Source: Hyphomicrobiales bacterium (GTDB lineage: Bacteria > Pseudomonadota > Alphaproteobacteria > Parvibaculales > Parvibaculaceae). Taken from it: a stretch of 64,000 bases of DNA. Location of the stretch: the NCBI GenBank assembly GCA_016124805.1, contig WGND01000003.1, positions 186,001 through 250,000 on the forward strand. The letters are read 5' to 3'. Shown here one piece after another: positions 18,152 through 26,029 of this stretch. A model generated the notes under the pieces. The model was given only the letters and a program-made list of their open reading frames with translations. It was not told the origin of the DNA and did not search any database. Positions within the stretch are counted from its first letter, which is position 1; each line of letters begins with the position of its first letter. A program made the position numbers and the translations under genes.

Positions 18152-18289
18152 AAGCCCGGGAATTATCAGGACTTCGCGGTGAGGCGCGCGATATCCACAG
18201 AATTCTCCGCGCGGCCTGTTGTGGTGCGTGGGGCGGAGGGTTAACCTGCGCTCTCCCACATTCAAGATTAGAGATTGGAGCGAGGCAAT

Positions 18290-18556
18290 ATGGCCGATGG
18301 CAACACGCCTGTGAACACTGGTGGGATCGCGCATGATCAATTGCGCTCCGTGGTGGAACGCATTGAACGGCTTGAAGAAGAAAAAGCCGCGCTCGCCAAT
18401 GACATCAAGGAAGTCTATGCCGAAGCCAAGGGCAATGGCTTCGACACGAAAATTCTGCGCACCGTCATTCGTCTGCGCAAGCAGGACAAGGCAGAGCGTC
18501 AGGAACAGGAAGCCATTCTTGATCTTTATCTGCATGCGCTTGGCATGGCTGAATAG
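18290..18556 (+). CDS. gapR: GapR family nucleoid-associated DNA-binding protein (DUF2312)
   Basis: 88 residues from ATG at 18290; GGAGCGAGG precedes it. The conserved core ([42 protein letters not shown] and a final helical [14 protein letters not shown]) is the DUF2312/GapR family. In Caulobacter GapR is a small, helical, tetrameric protein that clamps overtwisted AT-rich DNA ahead of polymerases and is needed for normal chromosome replication and cell-cycle progress. Upstream, at 18191-18199, is a near-consensus DnaA box, which would be a fitting but unproven link to replication. Confidence 0.95.
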   Translation: MADGNTPVNTGGIAHDQLRSVVERIERLEEEKAALANDIKEVYAEAKGNGFDTKILRTVIRLRKQDKAERQEQEAILDLYLHALGMAE

Positions 18557-18592
18557 ACCCGTCTCTGGCAGGTCAATCTGAAGGAACGCGCG

Positions 18593-18958
18593 ATGAAGAT
18601 TCCCGGTCCTGACCACCCCATTACCGTGACGAAAAATCCCGCGCGCATTGTCGTACGTCTGGGCGATGAGGTGATCGGGGAAACACGCGCGGCGTTGACC
18701 TTGCGCGAAGCAAGCTATCCGCCGGTTCTTTATCTGCCGCGCGACACGCTCGACATGAGCCGTCTGGAACGCAGCACGCATTCGACCCATTGCCCCTATA
18801 AGGGCGATGCGTCCTATTTCAGCCTGCCAGAGGCAGGTGCGCAGGGGACGAACATGATCTGGACCTATGAGGCGCCCTATGAGGCCGTTGCCGCGATCAA
18901 GGACCATCTGGCTTTTTATGCCGGGCGCGGTGTAACGCTCAGCGAAGAAAGCAACTGA
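18593..18958 (+). CDS. DUF427 domain protein
   Basis: 121 residues that match the DUF427 family over their length: an N-terminal PGPDHPITVTKNPARIVVR strand, VIGETRAALTLRE, the PPVLYLPRDTLDM core and HCPYKGDASYFS, which is the family's best-conserved block, then WTYEAPYEAV. The family is a small beta-barrel fold of unknown biochemical role, common in soil and marine bacteria. It lies 36 bases after gapR and is likely co-transcribed. The gene downstream is convergent. Confidence 0.93.
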   Translation: MKIPGPDHPITVTKNPARIVVRLGDEVIGETRAALTLREASYPPVLYLPRDTLDMSRLERSTHSTHCPYKGDASYFSLPEAGAQGTNMIWTYEAPYEAVAAIKDHLAFYAGRGVTLSEESN

Positions 18959-18972
18959 CGCCAGCCTTGGTG

Positions 18973-19848
18973 TCAGGCTTTGGCTGTGACGATCCAGACA
19001 GCACCCGACATGACCACGCCCTGAGGGGTCACATAATCCAGCAGGGCCTCGCGCACGGCTGTGCGGGCCGTCTGGCGAATGTCATCGGGCTGCTTGGCAA
19101 GCATGCGGCTAAGAGGGCCGATTTCCATGGCCTGTACCAGCGCGTCATCCACGGCGTCGCCATTGGCTGACGTGCCCATGGTGAGCCCTTCATCATGGGC
19201 TTCAATCCTGATTGATCTGAAGCCGGCTTCGCTCAGAATGCCGTTGAGGCGGTCCCTGTCGGCAAAGGCGAAGGGGCCGGGCGCCCCGGGCTCCGTTTTT
19301 TCCATGGGTGGCAGAAAGGGCATGGCGGCCTTGAGGGGGGCGCCGAGCCAGTCATTTTCCGGCATGCTGCGCCAGCAGACAAAGGCCATGCGGCCTGTTG
19401 CCTTCAGGCTTGCGCGGATATTGGCGAATGCAGCCGGGGGATTGTCAAAGAACATGACGCCGAAGCGCGAAATCATTGCGTCAAACTGCGCTGCCTTGAA
19501 ATGATATGTGGCCGCGTCGGCCACATTGAAAGTGGCGTCGATCTTGGCTGCAGTGGCGCGCTCGCGGGCGCGCTTCACCATCGGGTCGGAAATATCAACG
19601 CCGGTGACGTGCCCATTGGGACCGAGAATTCTGGCCGCTTCCAGCGTGGTTGCGCCGCAGCCGCAACCGATGTCGAGCACCTGTTCACCTGATTTCAGGG
19701 CCGCTGCTGAAAGCACTGCCGCGCTCATGGGCGCCAGCATGCGGTCGAGCCTGTCCTGATGCAAAACCCAGCGTTCACCGACGCGTCCGTTCCACTCCTC
19801 GATCTGCTGGGCATTGGGCTGGTCTGGTGAGGTGCTCGCGCTGGTCAT
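18973..19848 (-). CDS. Class I SAM-dependent methyltransferase
   Basis: 291 residues from ATG at 19848, chosen for its AGGGAAAA ribosome site; the frame is open 46 codons further without family support. Motif I is VLDIGCGCGATTLEAARILG, followed by VTGVDISDPMVKRA and FDAMISRFGVMFFDNP, the standard SAM-binding order for UbiE/arsM-like small-molecule methyltransferases. The substrate is unknown; the C-terminal part (IEAHDEGLTMG) does not identify it. It is convergent with DUF427 and 156 bases downstream of the outer-membrane protein gene, which ends in its own terminator. Confidence 0.9.
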   Translation of the reverse strand: MTSASTSPDQPNAQQIEEWNGRVGERWVLHQDRLDRMLAPMSAAVLSAAALKSGEQVLDIGCGCGATTLEAARILGPNGHVTGVDISDPMVKRARERATAAKIDATFNVADAATYHFKAAQFDAMISRFGVMFFDNPPAAFANIRASLKATGRMAFVCWRSMPENDWLGAPLKAAMPFLPPMEKTEPGAPGPFAFADRDRLNGILSEAGFRSIRIEAHDEGLTMGTSANGDAVDDALVQAMEIGPLSRMLAKQPDDIRQTARTAVREALLDYVTPQGVVMSGAVWIVTAKA

Positions 19849-19926
19849 GTCTTTTCCCTGACGTCTCTGTTTTGCCAAGAGAGTGACCCAGCCCGGCGTA
19901 GGCGGCAAGGGCTTCATGCCCCAACC

Positions 19927-19963
19927 ACAAAAGCAAACGGCGCAGACATGGGTCCGCGCCGTT
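19927..19963 (-). terminator. Intrinsic terminator of the outer-membrane protein gene
   Basis: AACGGCGC (19936-19943) pairs with GCGCCGTT (19956-19963). Read on the minus strand the stem is followed by a T-rich TTTGCTTTT stretch. It lies 42 bases after the stop of the gene at 20005-21321. Confidence 0.7.
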
Positions 19964-20004
19964 CGGGCAATCGTTTCAGGTGTCAAATCCTGATGACCTT
20001 CCGG

Positions 20005-21321
20005 TCAAAACCGGATGACGGCGCCTATGGACCCGACCACGGCATTCGCCGATTCAAGTTTCAGTGTTGTCGGGTTGGTGCCGTCTCGCGAGATTTTCGG
20101 CACGTTGCCCGCATGGATCCATGAAAGATCCAGAGACAGCTTGAAAGGCGAGGCATCGTTTCCGAAGCTGACACCAGCCCAGGCGCGGCCACTGATCGTT
20201 GCATCGTTGTTGCTCAGATCGACACGGCTGTCTGCGACACCTGTGAAGGCGAGGCTGTCATGGCCGCTCGTGTCGTTGATATCGACAGCGAGCAAACCAC
20301 CTGCATGAAGATTGAAACGCTGGAATTTGCGTTCCACGTCGACCCCAATCATGGGACTGTATGAATTGGTGCGCAGGCTGGTGCTGTAGGCAAAATCACG
20401 CGCATAGCCGGGGATGGAGCCGTCGAAATGGGCGTCAAATTCGGCGCGCGTATAGGCAAGGCCACCGAAAGGCAGGAAACTGAATTCGTCGCACGCAAAG
20501 GGATATCCCATTTTTGCGTAAGCCGTGTTCCAAGCATAATCAGACGAGAAATTGGCCGTGGTTACAACATTGAGACCACCAGCCGTGGGCAGGGCAAAAC
20601 CGGAGGCACCACCAAGGGGGCCAGGAATAAGAAGTGTATCACCTGCCGGGTCAATATTTGTGTAGTCGCTTCGCATGCTCGTGGCGCTGCGCGAAAGACC
20701 GAATCCGAAAAGGAGATTTGAATTGGGCTCAAAGACAGAGCCTGAAAAATCAGCACCCGTCACCGTGCCCTTGTCCTCGCCTTTGACGATGCTCAAAACC
20801 TGAATGAGGGTGAGAGTCTGCTCGAGGCCAAGATAGGCCAAGGCAGGTACGTTGATGCGGCCTGCATGAAAACCACCGCCCGCCAGGATGGCGCGTCTGC
20901 CATTATCGGCGAGATTACGGCTTTCGCATGCTTTCCAACGCTGGTTATAATTTTCAATCAACCCATTGATGGTGGCTTCGTCTTCTGCTTCAGCGTCCCG
21001 GTTCACGACGATGGTAAAGCTTTTGGCCCTATCGCCTGAGCGTGAACGCAGGGTCTGTAGTATGTTTTCGGCTCGCCGATACCCAGCACTGTCGCATCTG
21101 CGGATTGCTGTTTCCATGGTGGATACGGCCGTCCCTGCTTCTTCGGCAAATACCGAATTGTGCAGCATGTAATCCGTGCCCTTGACATTGTTCTGCGGCA
21201 AGGCGGGGTTGTGACTATTGTCGGGCGGTGTGGCGTGGACCGCTGTCGCAAAACCTGCGATGGTGAGGAACGCCAATCCCATAAACGCCGTTGTGAGATG
21301 GCCGGTGATTTTACTTGTCAT
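20005..21321 (-). CDS. Exported outer-membrane beta-barrel protein, family unassigned
   Basis: 438 residues from ATG at 21321. A signal peptide runs to about residue 30 (VHATPP). The first half of the mature protein is partly helical with basic and acidic residues (ENILQTLRSRSGDRAKS), and the second half is rich in beta strands with alternating polar residues and ends GSIGAVIRF, a C-terminal Phe typical of barrels. I do not recognise the family; the combination suggests a periplasmic domain followed by an 8- to 12-strand barrel. It is divergent from the hydrolase/LuxR pair across a 166-base region that holds a perfect inverted repeat. Confidence 0.75.
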   Translation of the reverse strand: MTSKITGHLTTAFMGLAFLTIAGFATAVHATPPDNSHNPALPQNNVKGTDYMLHNSVFAEEAGTAVSTMETAIRRCDSAGYRRAENILQTLRSRSGDRAKSFTIVVNRDAEAEDEATINGLIENYNQRWKACESRNLADNGRRAILAGGGFHAGRINVPALAYLGLEQTLTLIQVLSIVKGEDKGTVTGADFSGSVFEPNSNLLFGFGLSRSATSMRSDYTNIDPAGDTLLIPGPLGGASGFALPTAGGLNVVTTANFSSDYAWNTAYAKMGYPFACDEFSFLPFGGLAYTRAEFDAHFDGSIPGYARDFAYSTSLRTNSYSPMIGVDVERKFQRFNLHAGGLLAVDINDTSGHDSLAFTGVADSRVDLSNNDATISGRAWAGVSFGNDASPFKLSLDLSWIHAGNVPKISRDGTNPTTLKLESANAVVGSIGAVIRF

Positions 21322-21395
21322 GCCGTGATCCCCTGTTGAAGTGCCCTTTGCACGATTTGATAGGGAAAAACTAGGGGCGCGGATTTTCCAATTCG

Positions 21396-21411
21396 TCATA
21401 CAATCGTATGA
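21396..21411. promoter_or_regulatory. Perfect inverted repeat in a divergent promoter region (candidate operator)
   Basis: TCATAC-AATC-GTATGA lies between the divergent outer-membrane protein gene and the hydrolase/LuxR-type regulator pair. A second repeat, CGCACC-GATT-GGGTGCG (21455-21471), lies 50 bases further on, just before the hydrolase start. Either could be an operator for the regulator at 22510; that link is inference. Confidence 0.4.
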
Positions 21412-21487
21412 GGCAGGCTGTTATTACCTCGGAATATGCTGAAGCCAGATCATTCGCACCGATTGGGTGCGGGGTTGCGGGGTGTTG

Positions 21488-22513
21488 ATGAGCGAGGTTC
21501 TTGGACGTCAAATTGATGCGGCAGTGACTAGCTGGCGGGTCCCGCGTTCGGAGGCAAGCTGGCGTGCGCGACTGTTTGTTGCCGTGCTTAATCTCGTCAA
21601 TGCTGCTCTTCGGCGATCTGTCGGTGTGGGATCATCAAAGGCTTTTGATGTCGTATCCGCCCGCAAAAGGGCGAAGTTTCTCGAGAACATCATCGCCATG
21701 GTGCCGCCTCACACGCATTTTGATGTTGCGCAAAATGCGCCTGTTTCCGGCGAGTGGGTTTCCGTTGCCAAAAGTCCTGCAGCAGATCGCACGCTGCTTT
21801 ATGTGCATGGTGGTTCGTTCATTCTCGAACGCTCCGATGTTCACAACGCGCTGATTGCGCGCATCTGCAAGGAAACAGGCGCACGGGCTTTTATTCTCGA
21901 TTATCGCCTTGCACCCGAGCACCCTTTTCCCGCGGGTATTGAAGATGTGAAGGCAGCCTATCGTTGGCTCATGAAAGAGGGGGTGGACCCCTCGCGGCTT
22001 GGCATTGTGGCGGATTCTGCGGGCGGCGGTTTGGCCCTTGCTGCGCTGACGTCGCTTCGTGATGACGCTGTGCCGATGCCTGCCGCCATGGCGCTGCTTG
22101 GTCCATGGGTCGATCTCACGCTTTCGGGCGATTCAATCCTGAGCAATATGCAGAATGAAGCAATGGTCAGCACGCTGGAGGGTGTGAATATCTGCAAGCG
22201 ACTTTATCTGCAGGGACATGAGGCGGTCGATCCTCTCGCCTCGCCGCTTTTTGCCGATCTTTCCCATCTGCCGCCGACCCTTATTCATGTTGGCGCGCCG
22301 GAGATGTTGCGCGATGACTCCACACGTTTGGCGCAACGCATGCGCGATGCCGGCGGGCAGGCCTGGTGTGACGTCTATCCCCGTATGCCGCATGTCTGGC
22401 ACAGGCTGGGGCCCCTGTTGCCCGAGACGCGCTGTTCGATCATCGAGATTGCTGAGTTTATCTGCGAGATGATTCCCGAGCCGCATAGGCTGCAAAAATC
22501 CGGAACGGGATGA
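21488..22513 (+). CDS. Alpha/beta hydrolase, hormone-sensitive lipase (HSL) family
   Basis: 341 residues from ATG at 21488. The HSL-family HGG oxyanion motif (YVHGGSF), LDYRLAPEHPFPAG, the elbow VADSAGGG (GDSAGG with the first Gly replaced by Ala), an Asp in GAPEMLRDDS and the catalytic His in MPHVWH are all in order, so the enzyme should be active on short or medium acyl esters. The N-terminal cap (about 1-95) is longer than the core. It overlaps the next gene by four bases (ATGA), so hydrolase and regulator are made together. Confidence 0.93.
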   Translation: MSEVLGRQIDAAVTSWRVPRSEASWRARLFVAVLNLVNAALRRSVGVGSSKAFDVVSARKRAKFLENIIAMVPPHTHFDVAQNAPVSGEWVSVAKSPAADRTLLYVHGGSFILERSDVHNALIARICKETGARAFILDYRLAPEHPFPAGIEDVKAAYRWLMKEGVDPSRLGIVADSAGGGLALAALTSLRDDAVPMPAAMALLGPWVDLTLSGDSILSNMQNEAMVSTLEGVNICKRLYLQGHEAVDPLASPLFADLSHLPPTLIHVGAPEMLRDDSTRLAQRMRDAGGQAWCDVYPRMPHVWHRLGPLLPETRCSIIEIAEFICEMIPEPHRLQKSGTG

Positions 22514-22944
22514 TGAACAAGCGTCGAGGCAATCATCGTCTGGATGCGCGGGTCTGGCCTGACATTCTGGAGCGACTCGTGCCGGCGACGGATAAGCGTC
22601 TTGCAGAAATCATGGACTGGGCGCGGGCCAATGATCAGCAGTGGCTGTTCAGTTTTCTTGATGCCCGTGCGGCGGCCCTCCTGGCTCGCGAGCAGGGTCT
22701 TGCGCCACGGGCCATACCGCCGGTTGACTATCTGGCCACACGGTTTGGCTTGACCGCTGCGCAAGCGCGCGTGTTGAGCGCATTTCTGGGCGGTCAGAGT
22801 CTTAAGGAAATCGCCCAGATGCAGGGCGTGTCGATTACAACAATACGGACCCATTTTGTGCAGATCCGGTCCAAGCTCGGTGCCCGCGATCAGGTGGATG
22901 TCGTGCGCATTGCCTTGCTTGGGGGCGATCCGGACGCCTCATAG
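22510..22944 (+). CDS. LuxR-type helix-turn-helix regulator without sensor domain
   Basis: 144 residues. The C-terminal part, about 78-140, is a LuxR/NarL helix-turn-helix: LTAAQARVLSAFLGGQSLKE with the recognition helix in ITTIRTHFVQIRSKLGA. The N-terminal 75 residues are helical, not a receiver or an autoinducer-binding domain, and I do not recognise them. It starts at ATG 22510 inside the hydrolase stop (ATGA overlap); an ATG one codon later is possible. Coupled synthesis suggests the protein regulates the hydrolase or the divergent outer-membrane protein. A terminator follows at 22971. Confidence 0.85.
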   Translation: MMNKRRGNHRLDARVWPDILERLVPATDKRLAEIMDWARANDQQWLFSFLDARAAALLAREQGLAPRAIPPVDYLATRFGLTAAQARVLSAFLGGQSLKEIAQMQGVSITTIRTHFVQIRSKLGARDQVDVVRIALLGGDPDAS

Positions 22945-22970
22945 GCGCTTCATTCGAGGGTGCCAAGAAA

Positions 22971-23006
22971 AACGGCGCAGACCGAAGTCTGCGCCGTTGC
23001 TGTTTC
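22971..23006 (+). terminator. Bidirectional intrinsic terminator
   Basis: AACGGCGCAGAC (22971-22982) pairs perfectly with GTCTGCGCCGTT (22987-22998) around a CGAA tetraloop, followed by a T-rich stretch on the plus strand. The minus strand also has a T run after the stem, so it can serve both convergent genes. Confidence 0.85.
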
Positions 23007-23020
23007 TATTGTATTGCTGA

Positions 23021-24592
23021 TCAGCTCTCGCGGACTTCCAGTCCCAGTTCGCGGACCTTGCGGTAGAGCGTGGAGCGCCCGATACCCAGTCGGCGGGCGA
23101 CTTCGGTCATATGCCCCTTATATTTCTCAATGGCGAGACGGATCATTTCCGCTTCAATGTCTTCAAGTTTGCGAACATTGCCTGCAGAATCCGTAACCGA
23201 GATGCCGTCCGAGAAATTGGAGCGGGCAAAATCGGCCAGTGTGTTTCTCTGTTCCCTTGCCACGTGGCCGACATAGGCCGGTGTTGTGGCCGGCAGACCG
23301 ATGAGTGACTCATAGTCTTCCGTGTCCGGGTTGTTTTCCATTGGCGCTGTTGCGGCGGCAGGTTCGCTTGCGGCATGGGCGCGCGGCATGACGGCCTGGG
23401 CATAGCCATCGACCATGCTGGCGATCTGTGGAAAATCGGAAGGTTCGAGCAGGTCGCCGTCGCAAAGCACGATGGCGCGGAAAACGGCGTTTTCGATCTG
23501 GCGCACATTGCCCGGCCAGTCATAGGCGCAAAGCATGTTGAGGGCTTCGGTGCTGATACCGACAACGGGTTTGTTTTCTTCGGCCGCCAGACGGCGGATG
23601 AAATGGGCCACGAGATCGGGAATATCTTCCTTGCGCTCGCGCACCGGCGGGATGTGCATGGGGAAGACATTGAGGCGGTAATAAAGATCTTCGCGGAAGC
23701 GGCCTTCCTTCACCATCTGCAGCAGATCGCGATTGGTGGCCGAGATGAGGCGGATATCAACCTTGACCGGTTTTTTGGAGCCGATGGGATCGACCTCACC
23801 TTCCTGCAGGGCGCGGAGCAGCTTCACCTGAATGTCGAGCGGCAATTCGCCGATCTCGTCAAGGAAGAGGGTACCGCCACTGGCCTCCTGGAATTTGCCT
23901 GCATGTTTGTCGCTGGCACCGGTGAAGGCCCCTTTTTCATGGCCGAAAAGGATGCTCTCGACCAGATTTTCCGGGATTGCGCCGCAATTGACTGTGATGA
24001 AGGGTTTGCCGGCGCGGTCGCCTTCGCCCTGAATGGCGGCGGCGATGAGTTCCTTGCCGACGCCGGATTCACCTTCAATGAGAATGGGAATGTTGGACTG
24101 TCCTGCGCGCGTGCCCAGGCTCATGACCTGCTTCATGACGGCGCTGCGGGCGATGATATCCTTGAAGGTGAGCTTGCCGCGCTGCTTTTTCTGCAGGCGC
24201 GAGATTTCCCCTGTCAGGGCATTGACCTTGAGGGCATTGCGGATCGAGACATGCAGCCGTTCCGGGCTCACGGGCTTGACCACAAAATCGGTGGCGCCTT
24301 CGCGCATGACATTGACGACGGTTTCGATGCCGCCATGGGCGGTCAGGACGATGACCGGCAGGTTGGGGCGATGGGGGTGGAGCTGCTTGAGCACCGCCAT
24401 GCCATCCATCTGCGGCATCACCAGATCGAGAATCATGAGCGAAATTTCGCTGCCCGAGGGGCCATCCAGATAGGCGAGGGCTTCCTTGCCACCTTCCACG
24501 GGAATGGCGCGGTAGCCATCGCGGTTGACGACCTCTTCCAGAATTCTGCGCTGGGCGGGATCGTCATCGACGATCAGGATCGCTTGGGTCAT
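23021..24592 (-). CDS. NtrC-family sigma-54-dependent response regulator, orphan
   Basis: 523 residues. A receiver domain (1-120) has acidic residues DDD at 9-11, phospho-acceptor Asp56 and Lys106. The AAA+ domain (about 145-385) has Walker A GESGVGKE (174-181) and the sigma-54 contact loop GAFTGA (221-226), so it should activate RpoN promoters. A long unconserved linker (about 395-465) leads to a Fis-type helix-turn-helix at the C-terminus (AIEKYKGHMTEVARRLGIGR). No histidine kinase gene is adjacent, so its sensor is encoded elsewhere. Its targets cannot be read from the sequence. Confidence 0.95.
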   Translation of the reverse strand: MTQAILIVDDDPAQRRILEEVVNRDGYRAIPVEGGKEALAYLDGPSGSEISLMILDLVMPQMDGMAVLKQLHPHRPNLPVIVLTAHGGIETVVNVMREGATDFVVKPVSPERLHVSIRNALKVNALTGEISRLQKKQRGKLTFKDIIARSAVMKQVMSLGTRAGQSNIPILIEGESGVGKELIAAAIQGEGDRAGKPFITVNCGAIPENLVESILFGHEKGAFTGASDKHAGKFQEASGGTLFLDEIGELPLDIQVKLLRALQEGEVDPIGSKKPVKVDIRLISATNRDLLQMVKEGRFREDLYYRLNVFPMHIPPVRERKEDIPDLVAHFIRRLAAEENKPVVGISTEALNMLCAYDWPGNVRQIENAVFRAIVLCDGDLLEPSDFPQIASMVDGYAQAVMPRAHAASEPAAATAPMENNPDTEDYESLIGLPATTPAYVGHVAREQRNTLADFARSNFSDGISVTDSAGNVRKLEDIEAEMIRLAIEKYKGHMTEVARRLGIGRSTLYRKVRELGLEVRES

Positions 24593-24960
24593 GCCATGCC
24601 TCGGTTCAGAGCCAATTTCAGGGCGGACGGGCTTGCACCCTCCGTTTGCGCCATAATGAGAAGCATTGGTAAAAGTCGTCTTAAGGATTTGGCTCTCAGT
24701 ATCGTCATTATGGTTAATTTATCGAGTTTGTTCCCTTGCACTCGAAATTTCAGTCCTGAGGGAGGTTTTTTGCGGGAAATCGAGGGCTTCCGAACTGTTG
24801 CGATCATGTGACGGAGCGTGCCGAAGTGTGACATCGAAGCCGATAGAGGTTGTAGGTTGCATAGGTTCCATGCGTAACTTAGCTCATGAGGGCTTTCTTT
24901 GGGGTCCGGGCTACTTGCTATTTCTGGCGGTGGCTGTGCGAAATAACGACGGAGATTGGG
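24593..24960. other. 368-base gene-free region between divergent response regulator and OmpA lipoprotein
   Basis: No convincing gene. It holds a perfect 9-base inverted repeat, CCATAATGA (24651-24659) and TCATTATGG (24705-24713), 45 bases apart, and must contain the promoters of both flanking genes. I cannot point to a convincing -35/-10 pair for either; the strong codon bias of the lipoprotein gene implies a strong promoter here. Confidence 0.5.
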
Positions 24961-25800
24961 ATGAAAATGGTATCCCGGCTTTTTGCGTTGGGTTCTTTCC
25001 TTGTGCTTGCAGGTTGCGGTACGTGGACTGCTGAATCATATCTTCACGAAGATATTCAGGGTGACACCTTCAACGCTTGCCTGGCACGCGAATATCAAGA
25101 CAGAGCGACTTCGGAAGCTTATGTCGATTGCAACTGGGTCGATACGGCCCGCATCGTTGAAAAAGGTCGCGCTGCTGCGGCCGGCGAAACGGTGCTTCCT
25201 TACGAGCCCGCCTCAATGGGCGTGCTCCCTGCAGATCTGCCTGAACTTCAGGATGCCCGTTCCAAGCTGATGGCTGCCCTCGATAATGGTGGTCGTTCGG
25301 ATCGTGGTTGCGCATGCGCCAAGGCCCAGCGTTATTATGACGGTTGGGTTGAACAGGCCAGCGACAACAAGCTTGGCGACAATGGCTCCTGGCTCGGTGG
25401 CGAAGGCGGCCCGGTTCAGCCTGAACGTGTTGCTGCTGAAAAGGCTGCTTTCTATGAAGCTCTGACAGCTTGCGAACTGAATGCTGCTGGTCCCTGGACC
25501 ATCTATTTCGGCTTCGACAAGTACAACCTGACACCTGAAGCCCAGGCTGTGGTTGATCAGATCGTTTCTGAAACCTCTGGCTCGCTCGCCGTTGTCGGTC
25601 ACACCGATACATCGGGCTCCAGTGCTTACAACCAGGCTCTCGGCCAGCGCCGTGCCGGTTCGGTTGAAAGTGCTCTGACAGCTGGTGGCAAGACACTTTG
25701 CTCGGCCACTTCGGCTGGTGAAACAGATCTCGCCGTACCCACCAATGACGGTGTACGTGAGCCTCTGAACCGCCGTGCGGTTGTCACAACCTGCCCGTAA
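24961..25800 (+). CDS. OmpA-family outer-membrane lipoprotein
   Basis: 279 residues. A lipoprotein signal peptide ends in LAGC (Cys19, residues after it non-acidic at +2: Gly), so it is likely an outer-membrane lipoprotein. The C-terminal domain (about 175-279) is OmpA-like: IYFGFDKYNLTPEA, VVGHTDTSGS, QALGQRRAGSV and NRRAVV, giving the Asp and Arg that hold diaminopimelate of peptidoglycan. The middle has a conserved-looking CACAKAQRYYDGW block. It should tether outer membrane to cell wall. Codon use is strongly biased (CGT, GGT, GCT, GAA), unlike its neighbours, which indicates high expression. A terminator follows. Confidence 0.93.
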   Translation: MKMVSRLFALGSFLVLAGCGTWTAESYLHEDIQGDTFNACLAREYQDRATSEAYVDCNWVDTARIVEKGRAAAAGETVLPYEPASMGVLPADLPELQDARSKLMAALDNGGRSDRGCACAKAQRYYDGWVEQASDNKLGDNGSWLGGEGGPVQPERVAAEKAAFYEALTACELNAAGPWTIYFGFDKYNLTPEAQAVVDQIVSETSGSLAVVGHTDTSGSSAYNQALGQRRAGSVESALTAGGKTLCSATSAGETDLAVPTNDGVREPLNRRAVVTTCP

Positions 25801-25821
25801 GGCACGTTGAACTCCATTGAT

Positions 25822-25858
25822 CGGGGCCTCGGCAGCAATGCCGGGGCCCTTTTCTTTT
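25822..25858 (+). terminator. Intrinsic terminator after the OmpA lipoprotein
   Basis: GGGCC-T-CGGCA pairs with TGCCG-G-GGCCC around GCAA, followed by TTTTCTTTT. It is 22 bases past the stop. Confidence 0.85.
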
Positions 25859-26029
25859 GCAGGCTCCCGGCGTGCCAGACCGCGCGTTCTGGAATATTTC
25901 GCCGAGAATTCACGGAAGTTCCGATCAAATTGCGTGATGACGCGTTGAATGCAGGCGATGGCAGGCCGATATTGAAGAGAAGGCCTCCTGCCTTTGTTCT
26001 TCCTCTGACCTGCGCGATCTGGAGTTCCG

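Noticed and set aside
23375-24811. Long frame opposite the response regulator gene
   Set aside because: It is a shadow of the NtrC-family gene on the minus strand, whose motifs are unmistakable; high GC keeps the antisense frame open.
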